From positions 105,881 to 169,880 of the forward strand of contig NZ_JARKMZ010000020.1 of the NCBI RefSeq assembly GCF_029360775.1: 64,000 bases of DNA, read 5' to 3'. This DNA comes from Daejeonella sp. H1SJ63. GTDB taxonomy: Bacteria > Bacteroidota > Bacteroidia > Sphingobacteriales > Sphingobacteriaceae. A program made the position numbers and the translations under genes. This document shows positions 16,529 through 25,825 of the stretch, one piece after another; the first letter of the stretch is position 1, and every line of letters starts with the position of its first letter. The notes under the pieces were generated by a model. That model was given only the letters and a program-made list of their open reading frames with translations, made no database searches and was not told the origin of the DNA.

Positions 16529-18934
16529 TCAGAATTTATAAGAAAGTGTAGTTAAAAACTGACGGGGAGGTATAGGGTTTACGCTATAATTCTCGTGAAC
16601 ATAATAGTTGAGTTCGTTGGTAATATTTGAGAGCTTTGTCAATAACGAAAATCTTTTCAGTGAATATCCCATAGAGAAATCAAAAGTGGTGAATCCCGAC
16701 ACCGGGATCAATCGGGTTCCAATCTGCGTCTGCCCCACGGTATTATTCCATCCTGCATTCCGCTCGCCAATGTAATATGCTGAAGCACCCAGTTTCAGGC
16801 CTTTAAGTTTAGAAGAATTGAAAGTATAGAACACAGTTCCGTTTGCGGTATGCGCCGGATTGCTTACCAAACGCTCTCCTTCAATATAGCTTCCTTTACG
16901 TCCGGAAGTTTTGGTATACCGCATATAATTAAAACTGTAACCGCTCATAAAATACAATCCCGGAACAATGGTTCCTGCCAGATCAAGCTCAGCACCGTCG
17001 CTGGTAGTCTGGCCGGTAAGTTCCCTGATATTGGTATTGGTATTTATGGTTACTCCATCAGCCAGAAACTGTGCCTGCTGAGCCAGATTATTATTGACGA
17101 TTTTGTAAAGGGAGAAGTTGGCAGTTAATTTACCCTCCAGAAAATCATTTTTTATCCCCAGTTCAAACTGATCCACAATCGATGGTCTCAAAGCCTGATC
17201 ATACACGTCAATTCCGGTATTCACTGTAAAATTGTTTGAATAACTCGCAAATAAGGCTGTGCTGGCATATGGCTGATAAACAATACCTAATTTAGGCGAA
17301 AGAGCCTGATCTGCTTTTGCGGCAGTAGCACTTTTAGCTTTGGTGCCTTTAATCAGATTATAAACATCAGCAACCATCGCCTTTTGGTATGACCATCTCA
17401 GGCCTGCCATCACTTTAAATTTTTCTGAAAGGCTGATCAGATCCTGAGCATAGTACCCAAGACGATAAGTAGGAACCTCCGTTCTCAAAGAATCCTTTGC
17501 AAAGGGCATATCAACACGTGCCTGATATTTATTCGGATCAAGCAGGTTTATCTTATCGTATGATGTTTTTAAATTAAAGGTATGACTTGTATTCAGATAA
17601 CTGTCGGCATCAGTACCAACCAGTACCTGATGAGCAATTTTACCGGTATTCAATTTGCCGGTTAAATTTGCCTGAGCAGAATAATAATCTTCTGCCGTGT
17701 TTGATCTGGTTAAATTACGGCTCCAGTCGCCAAGGGCATCCGCCTGAATACGTTCTGTGGAATAATAATCGCGTTTAAAATTCTGAAATGAGCCGATCAC
17801 ATTAAGCTTCCAGTTTTTATTGATCTGATGATCCACATTCGCTGAAACAGTACTTTGATTTACCCTGTTAAAAGCCCACGGAGCATTAAAAAAGCTCGAA
17901 CGGGAAATTGTAGTCGGAATCTTTCCGTCTAAAGACCCGATTCCAAAATCAGGGGTTAAACTGTATTTCAGATAATCTGCCTGAAGCAGGATATTGGTCT
18001 TCTCTCCAAGCTTATAAAGAAGAGAAGGATTTACATAATAGCGATCAGACTTCACTCCATTTCTGAAGCTTTCATTATTCTCATAAGTTCCGATCATCCT
18101 GAAAGCCAGATTTTTTGTGATTCCCCCGTAAATATCCCCAACCGGTTTATACGAATGATAGCTGCCTCCCCTGAGAGAAATCTCTCCTCCAAAATCAAAT
18201 TCAGGACGTTTGGTTACCAGATTAACGATTGCTCCGCCGCTCACGTTTCCATATAGCATGGCAGCACTTCCTTTCAGCACTTCCACCTGTTCCAGTGTGC
18301 TTACTTCAGGAAGTGAAGCGGAGTTAAATCTCGAACCATTTTTAAAATAGTTATTACTTCCAAGACTGTAGCCACGGGCAAAGAAATTTTCTGAAGTTGA
18401 ACCCCTGCTTGATCCCATGGCCACACCGCTCACATTCCTGATCACATCACTCAGCTTTGAGGCCTGTTGGTCGCTGATTACCCGGCTGCTGACAATGCTT
18501 GTGCTTTGAGGCAAATCCATCGGTTTGATTCCTGATTTTCCAATGGCAGGAACCTGCAGGTTATTTCTTCCTGCCGTAATTACAACTTCTGCCAGATGCT
18601 GTGAACTCTCTGAAAGAATAAAGTCGATTTCAGCTGTTTCTCCTTCATTTAAAGTGACAGATTTTTCCAGAGTTTTTAATCCCACAAAAGAAACTTTGAT
18701 GATATACTTTCCTGCGCGGATATCAGGGATAAGATAAGTTCCGTTATCCGCGGAGATTGTACTCTTATTTAAACCCTTTATTCCAACATTCACGTAAGCC
18801 GCAGCCTGTCCGTCTGAACTGATAATCCTGCCCTTCACAGACGAAGAATTAGCTTGTGCCATTAATTTATGAGAGCCAAAATTGCCCATAAGGACCATTA
18901 AGGCCAGTAAAAGTATTGTTCCGGAGAGTTTCAT
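16529..18934 (-). CDS. TonB-dependent siderophore receptor
   Basis: 801 residues. Signal peptide (about 1-26), a CarboxypepD_reg-like domain (about 33-115: VKGRIISSDGQAAAYVNVGIKG...GTYLIPDIRAGKYIIKVSFVG), a TonB plug (about 125-240: DLPQSTSIVSSRVISDQQASKLSDVIRNVSGV, VEVLKGSAAMLYGNVSGGAIVNLVTK) and a 22-strand-type barrel ending in the aromatic LTTLSYKF. The plug is of the ferric-siderophore class. Imports iron chelates across the outer membrane with TonB energy. A Fur-box-like palindrome abuts its promoter, and the PepSY gene follows. Confidence 0.92.
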   Translation of the reverse strand: MKLSGTILLLALMVLMGNFGSHKLMAQANSSSVKGRIISSDGQAAAYVNVGIKGLNKSTISADNGTYLIPDIRAGKYIIKVSFVGLKTLEKSVTLNEGETAEIDFILSESSQHLAEVVITAGRNNLQVPAIGKSGIKPMDLPQSTSIVSSRVISDQQASKLSDVIRNVSGVAMGSSRGSTSENFFARGYSLGSNNYFKNGSRFNSASLPEVSTLEQVEVLKGSAAMLYGNVSGGAIVNLVTKRPEFDFGGEISLRGGSYHSYKPVGDIYGGITKNLAFRMIGTYENNESFRNGVKSDRYYVNPSLLYKLGEKTNILLQADYLKYSLTPDFGIGSLDGKIPTTISRSSFFNAPWAFNRVNQSTVSANVDHQINKNWKLNVIGSFQNFKRDYYSTERIQADALGDWSRNLTRSNTAEDYYSAQANLTGKLNTGKIAHQVLVGTDADSYLNTSHTFNLKTSYDKINLLDPNKYQARVDMPFAKDSLRTEVPTYRLGYYAQDLISLSEKFKVMAGLRWSYQKAMVADVYNLIKGTKAKSATAAKADQALSPKLGIVYQPYASTALFASYSNNFTVNTGIDVYDQALRPSIVDQFELGIKNDFLEGKLTANFSLYKIVNNNLAQQAQFLADGVTINTNTNIRELTGQTTSDGAELDLAGTIVPGLYFMSGYSFNYMRYTKTSGRKGSYIEGERLVSNPAHTANGTVFYTFNSSKLKGLKLGASAYYIGERNAGWNNTVGQTQIGTRLIPVSGFTTFDFSMGYSLKRFSLLTKLSNITNELNYYVHENYSVNPIPPRQFLTTLSYKF

Positions 18935-18972
18935 TTTTATTATTTTTATTTAGACTGATTTTAAATACTGGA

Positions 18973-19002
18973 CAAATCTATCAATCCAAATTGAAAAACA
19001 AA
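18973..19002 (-). promoter_or_regulatory. promoter of the siderophore receptor gene
   Basis: On the minus strand: TTTG at 19002-18999, an 18-base spacer and TAGATTTG at 18980-18973, close to the Bacteroidota consensus. The ATG follows about 38 bases later at 18934. Confidence 0.6.
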
Positions 19003-19004
19003 AA

Positions 19005-19027
19005 TTATTTAGAATTATTCTAATTAA
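19005..19027. promoter_or_regulatory. Fur-box-like operator
   Basis: A 23-base palindrome with one mismatched pair, centred on TTAGAAT-T-ATTCTAA (19009-19023). It matches the inverted-repeat form of iron-regulator (Fur) boxes and lies 2 bases upstream of the -33 box of the siderophore receptor promoter, where bound Fur would block RNA polymerase. Confidence 0.6.
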
Positions 19028-19385
19028 GATCGGAATGATTATCCGGAATGATTACATGTATGATTTTAAATATATAATTATCAGATATTTACGCGTTGGG
19101 TTTAACCAAATCAGAAACCCAAATAATAATTTGAACCGATCCAATACATGTTTCCGCTTGGAATCTGATAGAAAAAGTTAAAGCCTGCATGAAAACCTGC
19201 TATTGCACAGGCATTTTAGAATAAATTGGACCAGCATGGTGATAGCAATAACCAAAGAGGGACATTCGCTTTGCGTTCAGAGTGGCAAACTGCTGAGCAA
19301 AGCAAAAAGGAATGACTTAAAAAAATAACACAGACTAAGGGTAATACCTTTCAACTAACATAAACACAGAAAAAAAGCATTTAAA
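19028..19385. other. intergenic stretch without a gene
   Basis: About 360 bases between the receptor operator and the lanthipeptide precursor terminator. No open frame with coding character was seen on either strand. Confidence 0.5.
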
Positions 19386-19413
19386 GCCTGGCAGCGATAA
19401 TTGATGCTGCCAG
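19386..19413 (-). terminator. hairpin after the lanthipeptide precursor gene
   Basis: CTGGCAGC (19388-19395) and GCTGCCAG (19406-19413) form a perfect 8-base stem. On the minus strand it begins 9 bases after the precursor stop and is followed by GCTTTAAATGCTTTTTTTC. Probable terminator for a monocistronic precursor message. Confidence 0.55.
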
Positions 19414-19422
19414 AATAACCTC

Positions 19423-19557
19423 TTAGAAACCGGTTGTTGTAGTAATAGTAGTAGTATCTACCGTACCTCCGCTACATGGAGTAGTTGATACATTCTTCTT
19501 AAACATAAAGACCATTTTTGATTTGATCAGCTTGGTCGATTTTTTCGTCTTTTTCAT
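19423..19557 (-). CDS. candidate class I lanthipeptide precursor, 44 residues
   Basis: A 44-codon gene. The leader (about 1-22) is strongly basic, MKKTKKSTKLIKSKMVFMFK. The rest, from about residue 22, is rich in Ser/Thr with a single cysteine: NVSTTPCSGG (22-31), then TVDTTTITTTTGF. That is the make-up expected for a substrate whose Ser/Thr are dehydrated and one joined to Cys as a (methyl)lanthionine. A full-length LanB dehydratase is encoded 1.9 kb away on the same strand and a two-component pair lies between them. No GG cleavage motif typical of many Bacteroidota leaders is present. The gene is short and was found by eye; the neighbouring enzyme is the main support. Confidence 0.65.
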   Translation of the reverse strand: MKKTKKSTKLIKSKMVFMFKKNVSTTPCSGGTVDTTTITTTTGF

Positions 19558-19661
19558 AATTTACCATTTAGTTTTTCAGAAGTTAGAAAGACCATTTTGA
19601 AAAAAGAAATTTATTACACCAAGGTAGATTAGCTGTAGATGAACTTGTATATTGCAGCTAA

Positions 19662-20744
19662 ATGGATGAAAATTCAGATCTAAATACTGAGAGGTTTTGG
19701 TCTAATACTCTAAAACATATATTGGGATGGGCAATTTTTATTACCTATGAGATAACCTATATATATCTTATGACAGGGAGTGCCGACCTTAATAATTACG
19801 CACTGAATTATACCTTAAATATCCTCCTCTTTTATTTTAATGCACATGTTCTTTTTAAATACACTACGGGTAAATTTAAGGGGGCGGCATTTATGACTAT
19901 CTTACTTGTAATGCTTGAGATTATTCTCTTCGTCATGATTAAATTCCCCATAAATCAGCTGATCCTGGGTGAGGAGTTCATGCCAAAATCAGCTGATGAA
20001 TTTAAAAAAGCAGCCTTTAGTAATGCCATGCGTACCTTCTATATTTTAGGTTTCAGCACTGCATATTGGTTTGCCATGCAAACGATAAAACGAAACCGCA
20101 AGATCAGCGAACTTGAAACCCAAAAACTTATTGAACAAAATGAAAAAATAACTTTACAGAAAAACTTACTTCAATCCCGCAATGCCTACCTGCAGGCTCA
20201 GGTTAATCCGCATCTTCTCTTTAACACCCTTAATTTCATGTACAATGCCTCGGCAAAAGTTTCAGAAAAACTGGCTGAAACGGTGATGAATCTTTCTGAT
20301 ATGATGAGGTATGCACTTACTACGATCGATAAGGATGATAAAGTCTCATTAAATAAAGAAATAGAGCATATTCATAATTACTTTCGCCTGAATCAGGTAC
20401 GCTTTGATGAGAAACTGAATATTGATTTGATTGTGCAGGGAAACCCCGATGGTTTACGTATTATTCCCCTGGCCCTGATCACCCTGGTAGAAAATGTGTT
20501 TCAATATGGTAATTTACATGAAGCTCAGCATCCGGCCATAATCAAAATCAATATTCAGGATGGAAAGTTAGAGCTGGATATCAAAAATAAAAAGCGGGCT
20601 AACCGGCGTATTCATGGCCATGGAACCGGAATTCCAAATCTTAAAGAGCGACTGGATATCTATTATCACGGCCGCTACTCGCTTGATATACAAGATGAGG
20701 AAAGTACCTATGCTTTAAACCTTAAATTAACTTTAAATGAATAA
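19662..20744 (+). CDS. LytS/YehU-type sensor histidine kinase
   Basis: 360 residues. Four hydrophobic segments (about 18-38, 47-66, 74-95, 124-141), a short coiled coil (145-180), then the His_kinase domain of the LytS group with H184 in QAQVNPHLLFNTLNF, and an ATP-binding domain with LVENVFQYG (N box) and GHGTGIPNLKERL (G box). It lacks an obvious periplasmic sensor domain, so the signal is probably met in the membrane. Its last 8 bases overlap the response regulator. It is divergent from the lanthipeptide precursor with 104 bases between, suggesting control of that locus. Confidence 0.9.
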   Translation: MDENSDLNTERFWSNTLKHILGWAIFITYEITYIYLMTGSADLNNYALNYTLNILLFYFNAHVLFKYTTGKFKGAAFMTILLVMLEIILFVMIKFPINQLILGEEFMPKSADEFKKAAFSNAMRTFYILGFSTAYWFAMQTIKRNRKISELETQKLIEQNEKITLQKNLLQSRNAYLQAQVNPHLLFNTLNFMYNASAKVSEKLAETVMNLSDMMRYALTTIDKDDKVSLNKEIEHIHNYFRLNQVRFDEKLNIDLIVQGNPDGLRIIPLALITLVENVFQYGNLHEAQHPAIIKINIQDGKLELDIKNKKRANRRIHGHGTGIPNLKERLDIYYHGRYSLDIQDEESTYALNLKLTLNE

Positions 20745-21471
20745 AATGATGTTTACCTGTTATATTGTCGACGATGAACCTCATGCCATTGAAACTCTGG
20801 CATCTTATATTAAAAAAGCTCCCGGACTGGAATTACTGGGTTCATCAACCAACCCTCTGGAGGCTCTTGAACTGATCAATACATCTGTTCATCCGGATAT
20901 TACATTTCTGGATATAGATATGCCCCAACTTTCAGGCCTTGATCTTGCCGGATTGATCAGCGATCGCACAGCAGTAATTTTTACCACAGCCTTTCCGGAT
21001 TATGCACTGGGTGCCTTTGAAAAAAATGCTGCCGATTATCTGCTGAAACCTATTTCATTCGAGCGCTTTCTAAACTCAGTAAAGAAGGTTAGCGGACATA
21101 TTAAAACGCAGATACCGACTCCTGAAAATGATCATATTTTTATTAAAACCAATATAAAGGGTAAGGTAACCCGACTTAATTTAACAGACCTTATTTACGT
21201 TGAATCTATTAAAAACTACGTGATCATCTATACCGCTGATGAAAAGCTCATTACTTATTTAACAATGAAAGAACTTGAAGCTGCACTCCCTTCTGAAAGA
21301 TTTTTCAGGGTTCATAAATCGTACATTGTCAATGCAGACAGAATTAAAACCGTGAATGGTGTTAACATTCTGCTTCAGAATAATATTCCGATTCCCCTCG
21401 GGCAGATATATAAAATAGCTTTACAGGATTATATTAATGCAAAACTGGTGAGTTCATCCCGTTTGACCTGA
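20737..21471 (+). CDS. LytTR-family response regulator
   Basis: 244 residues: receiver domain (about 7-120) with phospho-acceptor D59 in FLDIDMPQLSGLDL and acidic DDE at 12-14, and a LytTR DNA-binding domain (about 140-235: VTRLNLTDLIYVESIKNYVIIYT, ERFFRVHKSYIVNADRI). Pairs with the overlapping sensor kinase. It converges on the lanthipeptide dehydratase gene, overlapping its 3' end by 38 bases. Lies inside the lanthipeptide locus, so it is the likely regulator there. Confidence 0.92.
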   Translation: MNKMMFTCYIVDDEPHAIETLASYIKKAPGLELLGSSTNPLEALELINTSVHPDITFLDIDMPQLSGLDLAGLISDRTAVIFTTAFPDYALGAFEKNAADYLLKPISFERFLNSVKKVSGHIKTQIPTPENDHIFIKTNIKGKVTRLNLTDLIYVESIKNYVIIYTADEKLITYLTMKELEAALPSERFFRVHKSYIVNADRIKTVNGVNILLQNNIPIPLGQIYKIALQDYINAKLVSSSRLT

Positions 21472-24466
21472 TCCCATTTCTGGCTTGTTCTGACAGGTAA
21501 TAGCGAAGACACAGATAGTAAATCACGAGTTCCTTTTTACGCTGCTCTGTACTGAAAATACGATTCATGTGCATGTGCAGTAAATCAGAGGCGAATTTTG
21601 CTTTGCGCGAAAATTCATTTTCGTCAAATTCGGTGTCAAGTGCACAGAGGTTCTTTTCAAAGGTTCTGAATTTATTCCTCTCGGCAGCAGTCAGAAAGCC
21701 CTGACCGACAGACATCAGTTCACGAACCTCACGCTGATGTTCACGATATTTTTTATTCAGATCATCCCGTAATAATTTCTCATGCCCATGTTCACTCATC
21801 AGATTATTACAGATATTTTCAAGAAGTTTAATACGGTAAGGTAAATGAATGGCAAATGCATTCAGTATTAAATCTGCACCAAGTATAGCAAATCCAACAG
21901 TACGTTGTTTCTCAGGGTCATTATCCAGATGCATTGCCACCAGTTCGCTGCTGTACATAAATGAACACTCGGCGCTTTCCATAGTTTTTACTCCGTAACG
22001 CTCAATTTCCCTCTGATAAGTATCCAGCAGAACACGCGTAATTATTCCGCTATGGATTAAAGGCTTCAATAACTGGTTGAACAGGCCCGGCATTTCACGA
22101 ATAGCTTCCTTTGTCACTTTCAGGCGAATACGCAGGTGATCGCCCTGATCATCGTATCTGATAAAAAACCATTGCTCAATGCTACCCTTCTTCAGATATT
22201 TTTTAATTAAAGGATACAGTTTTCTTGTCAGCAAATAATCAGCATTCTGCGGGGCACAGTAAATCTTAAAATAAAGCCACTCATCTCCGGGTATAAAATC
22301 TCTTTGTATATTTTTTAAATCACAGGGGGAAACACCTCCATGGGTATAGCTTGTTCCCTGACAGGTCAGACTGGCTATAAACTGATGGACAAACACTTCC
22401 TCCTGGTCATTTCTTAGGACTGCATTCTTCTCATCCGGCATATAGAATTCCTCCAATCTGATCTCATCCAAATTTCCAGTTTCTGATAAAAACAATTGTA
22501 TAGCTGAAGGATCATCTCTGTCAAATACCAGATATCTGTCGGCATTACTCAGCGCAAAAAACCGGTTGATCCCCCGTCTTTCTGCTAACTGTCTGAACTT
22601 CTCATAAGCAAGCTTATCCGTAGGATCGGGGAGATCTTTCTTTCTTAATAACCATTTTGCCGGACTCAGTATGCATTCTTTAAACTCAATGCGGGGATAA
22701 TAATCAAGACCCGGCAAGATGTTTTCTACATGAAATCCAAGATTGTATGCAAGACCCTGATATTGCAGATCACAAAGAAACCGGAAAACCGGAAGCTCAC
22801 TTCTTTTATGATTATAGGCTGTACTTAAACGCGGTATAACCCTTTTATTAAGACGTGCAGAGCGAATGATCACTTCTCCGCGATAAACTGACACGTACAG
22901 ATCATTCAAACTGATTATCTGTTCCGGCGGAAGAGTAGAATGAACAAGAATTGGAATCTCATAGTCTCTGATATGTGCACGGGTATTAATATTTGCCGCA
23001 TGCTCATCCGTAAAATAAGCTATTTCCGCAAAAATTACCTCTTTGTTTTGCAGCTGTTCAGCTTTTGCCAGTTCCCTTGCCTGATTCCGAACCCGTTCGT
23101 CAAATGGAGTAAACCTGCCTGTTAATGAGGTAGAGCATACCCCGCCGGCTTCCTCAATAAAAACCTTACCCTCAACCATCCTGAACATCACTGAAATACC
23201 CGGAGCATATTTTTCTGAAGCGTGATCAGGCAGCTCCTTAAGATCCTGTTCTGTAATTAAAACAGATTGATTTTCTTTAGCCGACCATAATATCTTACGC
23301 ATCAAAAATTCCTGCACCGGCCCCCATACTATCTGCTTCTCTGCTGAGCTTGTTGAAAAGCTTATTCCCTTTAATAAATCAACATTATCCAGGCTTTGTT
23401 CAAGTTGACCGTAACCGATACCTCCTTCAGGGTCTAATGCAAGGAGTAAGGGTATTTCACGATCTTCAAAACGTGCAGTATATTCCTTTATGAACCGGCT
23501 GATTGATCCGACTCGTACACTTTGCCGCATTATGCTCAGACAGTCAAGTCCGCTCAGTATGATCTCCTGATAACGCTGATCCAGAGATCCTTCCACGTCC
23601 CTCTGAAAATTAACATAGAAAGGATGCCTTATATCCCCGCAATAATTCAGAAACGGGCCTACGCACTTATCCAGTTCAGCCACATTCACCTTTTCCAATG
23701 ACAGAGGCTCATCAATGGCAGAGGCAAAATCAGCAAGTTCAGAGCTTCCGGATAGTTTAGCGAGCCGGTTCAGATACCCTTCACCGGTAATGTTTGCCTG
23801 CAAAGAGTTTAAAAGCAACTCTTCAACAATCATTCCCTGAAAAAGCTCTTCTGCTTCTTCATCTGTTGTCTGTCCATTTAAAAAAGCGTGAAATTCACTT
23901 TTTCTGATTCCTCTCTGAGCCCTTCGCAAGAGCCTGCAAAGCAGCTGATCTTTCTCAATAGCAGCGATACCACGAGCTTTCTGAGTACCTTCTCCATCCT
24001 CTATTGTTTTAATATACCTCAGTTCTTTCCCAAAGGTGTACACCCCGGGATTTGAATAATAAACCAGATGATCGCTTTCTATCATACCCTCAGCGATTCC
24101 GCTCAGAGCAGCACTCAGCCTGAAATCAGTCCGGATATGCAGTTTCTCATCGGCATCAATACGTATTCCATCCCCGTTTTCTGACCAATCCAGTACAGAA
24201 AATGCCGAGCACATTCCAAAAGGTGTAGGTCTGTAGCACATTCGGTTAAAATATTTGAACAGACTCTGACAGATGCGTTCACTCAGCCGGTCGCAGCGAA
24301 AATCTTTTGATTTAACCTGTTGATAAAGTTCAATACTGGCAAAGTATAAAGCTGAACGAAAAAATGAAGTATCCAGCATCTCCTGCAGCTTCCCCATTCC
24401 AAAAGCATTCGCGCTGAAGGATGGCGACCTTAAGAATAAAGACGTACTGAACCGATAGGGAAGCAT
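21434..24466 (-). CDS. lantibiotic dehydratase (LanB)
   Basis: 1010 residues, the full length of a class I lanthipeptide dehydratase. The N-terminal two thirds fit the glutamylation domain (opening RFSTSLFLRSPSF, with YRPTPFGMCSAFS near 78-90). From about residue 725 the SpaB C-terminal elimination domain follows (DEWLYFKIYCAPQNADYLL, WFFIRYDDQGDHLRIRL). The enzyme uses glutamyl-tRNA to activate Ser/Thr of a precursor and then eliminates glutamate, giving dehydro residues. The only candidate substrate nearby is the 44-residue peptide at 19423-19557. No LanC cyclase, protease or exporter is in the window, so ring closure and export must be handled elsewhere or not at all. Confidence 0.88.
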   Translation of the reverse strand: MLPYRFSTSLFLRSPSFSANAFGMGKLQEMLDTSFFRSALYFASIELYQQVKSKDFRCDRLSERICQSLFKYFNRMCYRPTPFGMCSAFSVLDWSENGDGIRIDADEKLHIRTDFRLSAALSGIAEGMIESDHLVYYSNPGVYTFGKELRYIKTIEDGEGTQKARGIAAIEKDQLLCRLLRRAQRGIRKSEFHAFLNGQTTDEEAEELFQGMIVEELLLNSLQANITGEGYLNRLAKLSGSSELADFASAIDEPLSLEKVNVAELDKCVGPFLNYCGDIRHPFYVNFQRDVEGSLDQRYQEIILSGLDCLSIMRQSVRVGSISRFIKEYTARFEDREIPLLLALDPEGGIGYGQLEQSLDNVDLLKGISFSTSSAEKQIVWGPVQEFLMRKILWSAKENQSVLITEQDLKELPDHASEKYAPGISVMFRMVEGKVFIEEAGGVCSTSLTGRFTPFDERVRNQARELAKAEQLQNKEVIFAEIAYFTDEHAANINTRAHIRDYEIPILVHSTLPPEQIISLNDLYVSVYRGEVIIRSARLNKRVIPRLSTAYNHKRSELPVFRFLCDLQYQGLAYNLGFHVENILPGLDYYPRIEFKECILSPAKWLLRKKDLPDPTDKLAYEKFRQLAERRGINRFFALSNADRYLVFDRDDPSAIQLFLSETGNLDEIRLEEFYMPDEKNAVLRNDQEEVFVHQFIASLTCQGTSYTHGGVSPCDLKNIQRDFIPGDEWLYFKIYCAPQNADYLLTRKLYPLIKKYLKKGSIEQWFFIRYDDQGDHLRIRLKVTKEAIREMPGLFNQLLKPLIHSGIITRVLLDTYQREIERYGVKTMESAECSFMYSSELVAMHLDNDPEKQRTVGFAILGADLILNAFAIHLPYRIKLLENICNNLMSEHGHEKLLRDDLNKKYREHQREVRELMSVGQGFLTAAERNKFRTFEKNLCALDTEFDENEFSRKAKFASDLLHMHMNRIFSTEQRKKELVIYYLCLRYYLSEQARNGIRSNGMNSPVLH

Positions 24467-24514
24467 GGTCTAATATAAACCATGATCAAAGGAAAAAACA
24501 AATCATGAAATTCT

Positions 24515-24550
24515 AAAAACAGCCTTTTTGAGGTCATTTAGGCTGTTTTT
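24515..24550. terminator. bidirectional hairpin terminator upstream of lanB
   Basis: AAAAACAGCCT (24515-24525) and AGGCTGTTTTT (24540-24550) are perfect 11-base arms with T-runs on both strands. On the minus strand it ends the transcript of the PAS/receiver gene before the dehydratase gene, leaving only about 48 bases for a lanB promoter. Confidence 0.8.
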
Positions 24551-24668
24551 ATCGTTCGCATACCGCCGTTCATCTATCCGATCAGGCTATGTAAATAGCG
24601 AATAAGATTGTATGAACTTTTTAGGTTAATAATGCCTGAGAGTTTAAAACTTCCGACATAACAAAGCA

Positions 24669-25637
24669 TCAGACTCTTTGCAGAAGTACAGATTTTAACA
24701 AGTCAGGAGTAAGTGGTTTATTCAAAAAGAATTTTACATTCTTAAAAGTAAAGGCTCTTCTTTTTTCTTCCGGATCGATAGATGAAGAAACCATGATAAC
24801 ATCCGTATTAACTCTTCTTTCCTCCAGTGCCTGAAGAAACTGCCAGCCATTCATAACCGGCATATTAATATCCAGCAAAATCAGATCCGGCAAGTTCACT
24901 ATCATAACATCAAGTGCCGACAAAGCCTCTGTAAATGTTTTTACCGTAATATGACTCCAATGATTAGCCAGCATTTTTTCATGAATCATATTCACAATAG
25001 GGTCATCATCAATAAGCATAATGGTATCGATTTTTTTTTCAGATAATTCCCTGATTTCCCGTTTTGGAGTATTATCTTTTGTAATTAAATCATTTAAAGC
25101 ATAAATAATAGAATCCAAAGACTCAGCCTGCAGGCTGATATCTCTCAGCAATTTTTTAATAACACCGGGATCATAATCCAGGCCGTTAGTTTCATTAATA
25201 CTTTGAGAAAGACTAAGAATATTACTGAGCGGGGCACGTAATTTATGTGATGTTAAAAAAGAATACCTTGATAAAGCCCTTTGCTTCTGTCGAAGCAAGG
25301 CCCTGTTCCTGTAATTATTTTGAATGACAATCAGTATATATGGTATGCTTTCGTCAAAGCATACAGGGTTCATGGTTAATTTTAAATTAAATGATTTTCC
25401 ACTAGGGAAACTTAGAATTCGTTCAAAAACCAAATGTTCTGATTGAAGACAGCAAGACAAAAGGGTAGGAAAATCAGATATTAACTCTTTTGGGATAAAT
25501 TGATCTAATGGCTGATTACAGGCCAACTTTTTATTATATAGACCTTCCCAAACTGATGAAAGATTTTTATTAAAACTTATAATCAGCTTAGAAGGATTGA
25601 TAAGAAGATAATAATCCGGGCTCTTTAAGAATTCCAT
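24669..25637 (-). CDS. PAS - DHp-like - receiver protein without ATPase domain
   Basis: 322 residues. About 1-120 is PAS-like; about 125-190 resembles a histidine-kinase dimerisation helix pair with RYSFLTSHKLRAPLSNILSLSQ, where SHKLRAPL replaces the usual SHELRTPL H box; then straight to a receiver domain (about 205-322) with DDD and LILLDINMPVMNGWQFL. The catalytic ATP-binding domain that normally lies between is missing, so it cannot phosphorylate itself. It may pass phosphate from another kinase or act as a dimeric response regulator. Not obviously linked to the lanthipeptide genes. Confidence 0.75.
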   Translation of the reverse strand: MEFLKSPDYYLLINPSKLIISFNKNLSSVWEGLYNKKLACNQPLDQFIPKELISDFPTLLSCCLQSEHLVFERILSFPSGKSFNLKLTMNPVCFDESIPYILIVIQNNYRNRALLRQKQRALSRYSFLTSHKLRAPLSNILSLSQSINETNGLDYDPGVIKKLLRDISLQAESLDSIIYALNDLITKDNTPKREIRELSEKKIDTIMLIDDDPIVNMIHEKMLANHWSHITVKTFTEALSALDVMIVNLPDLILLDINMPVMNGWQFLQALEERRVNTDVIMVSSSIDPEEKRRAFTFKNVKFFLNKPLTPDLLKSVLLQRV

Positions 25638-25825
25638 AGGAGATAGGTGTCATCAAATAAATTGTAACAGAGCTTCCTGCAATTAATTTAATTTACAGGA
25701 ATATTTTTATAATAATGCTTTTAAATTGGCGTATATTTTAGATTAACCGATAATACAATCCTGCGTAAAAACAAAAACTATCAATACCCAAATACGTATT
25801 CAAATAAAGATAAAAAATAAACGTT

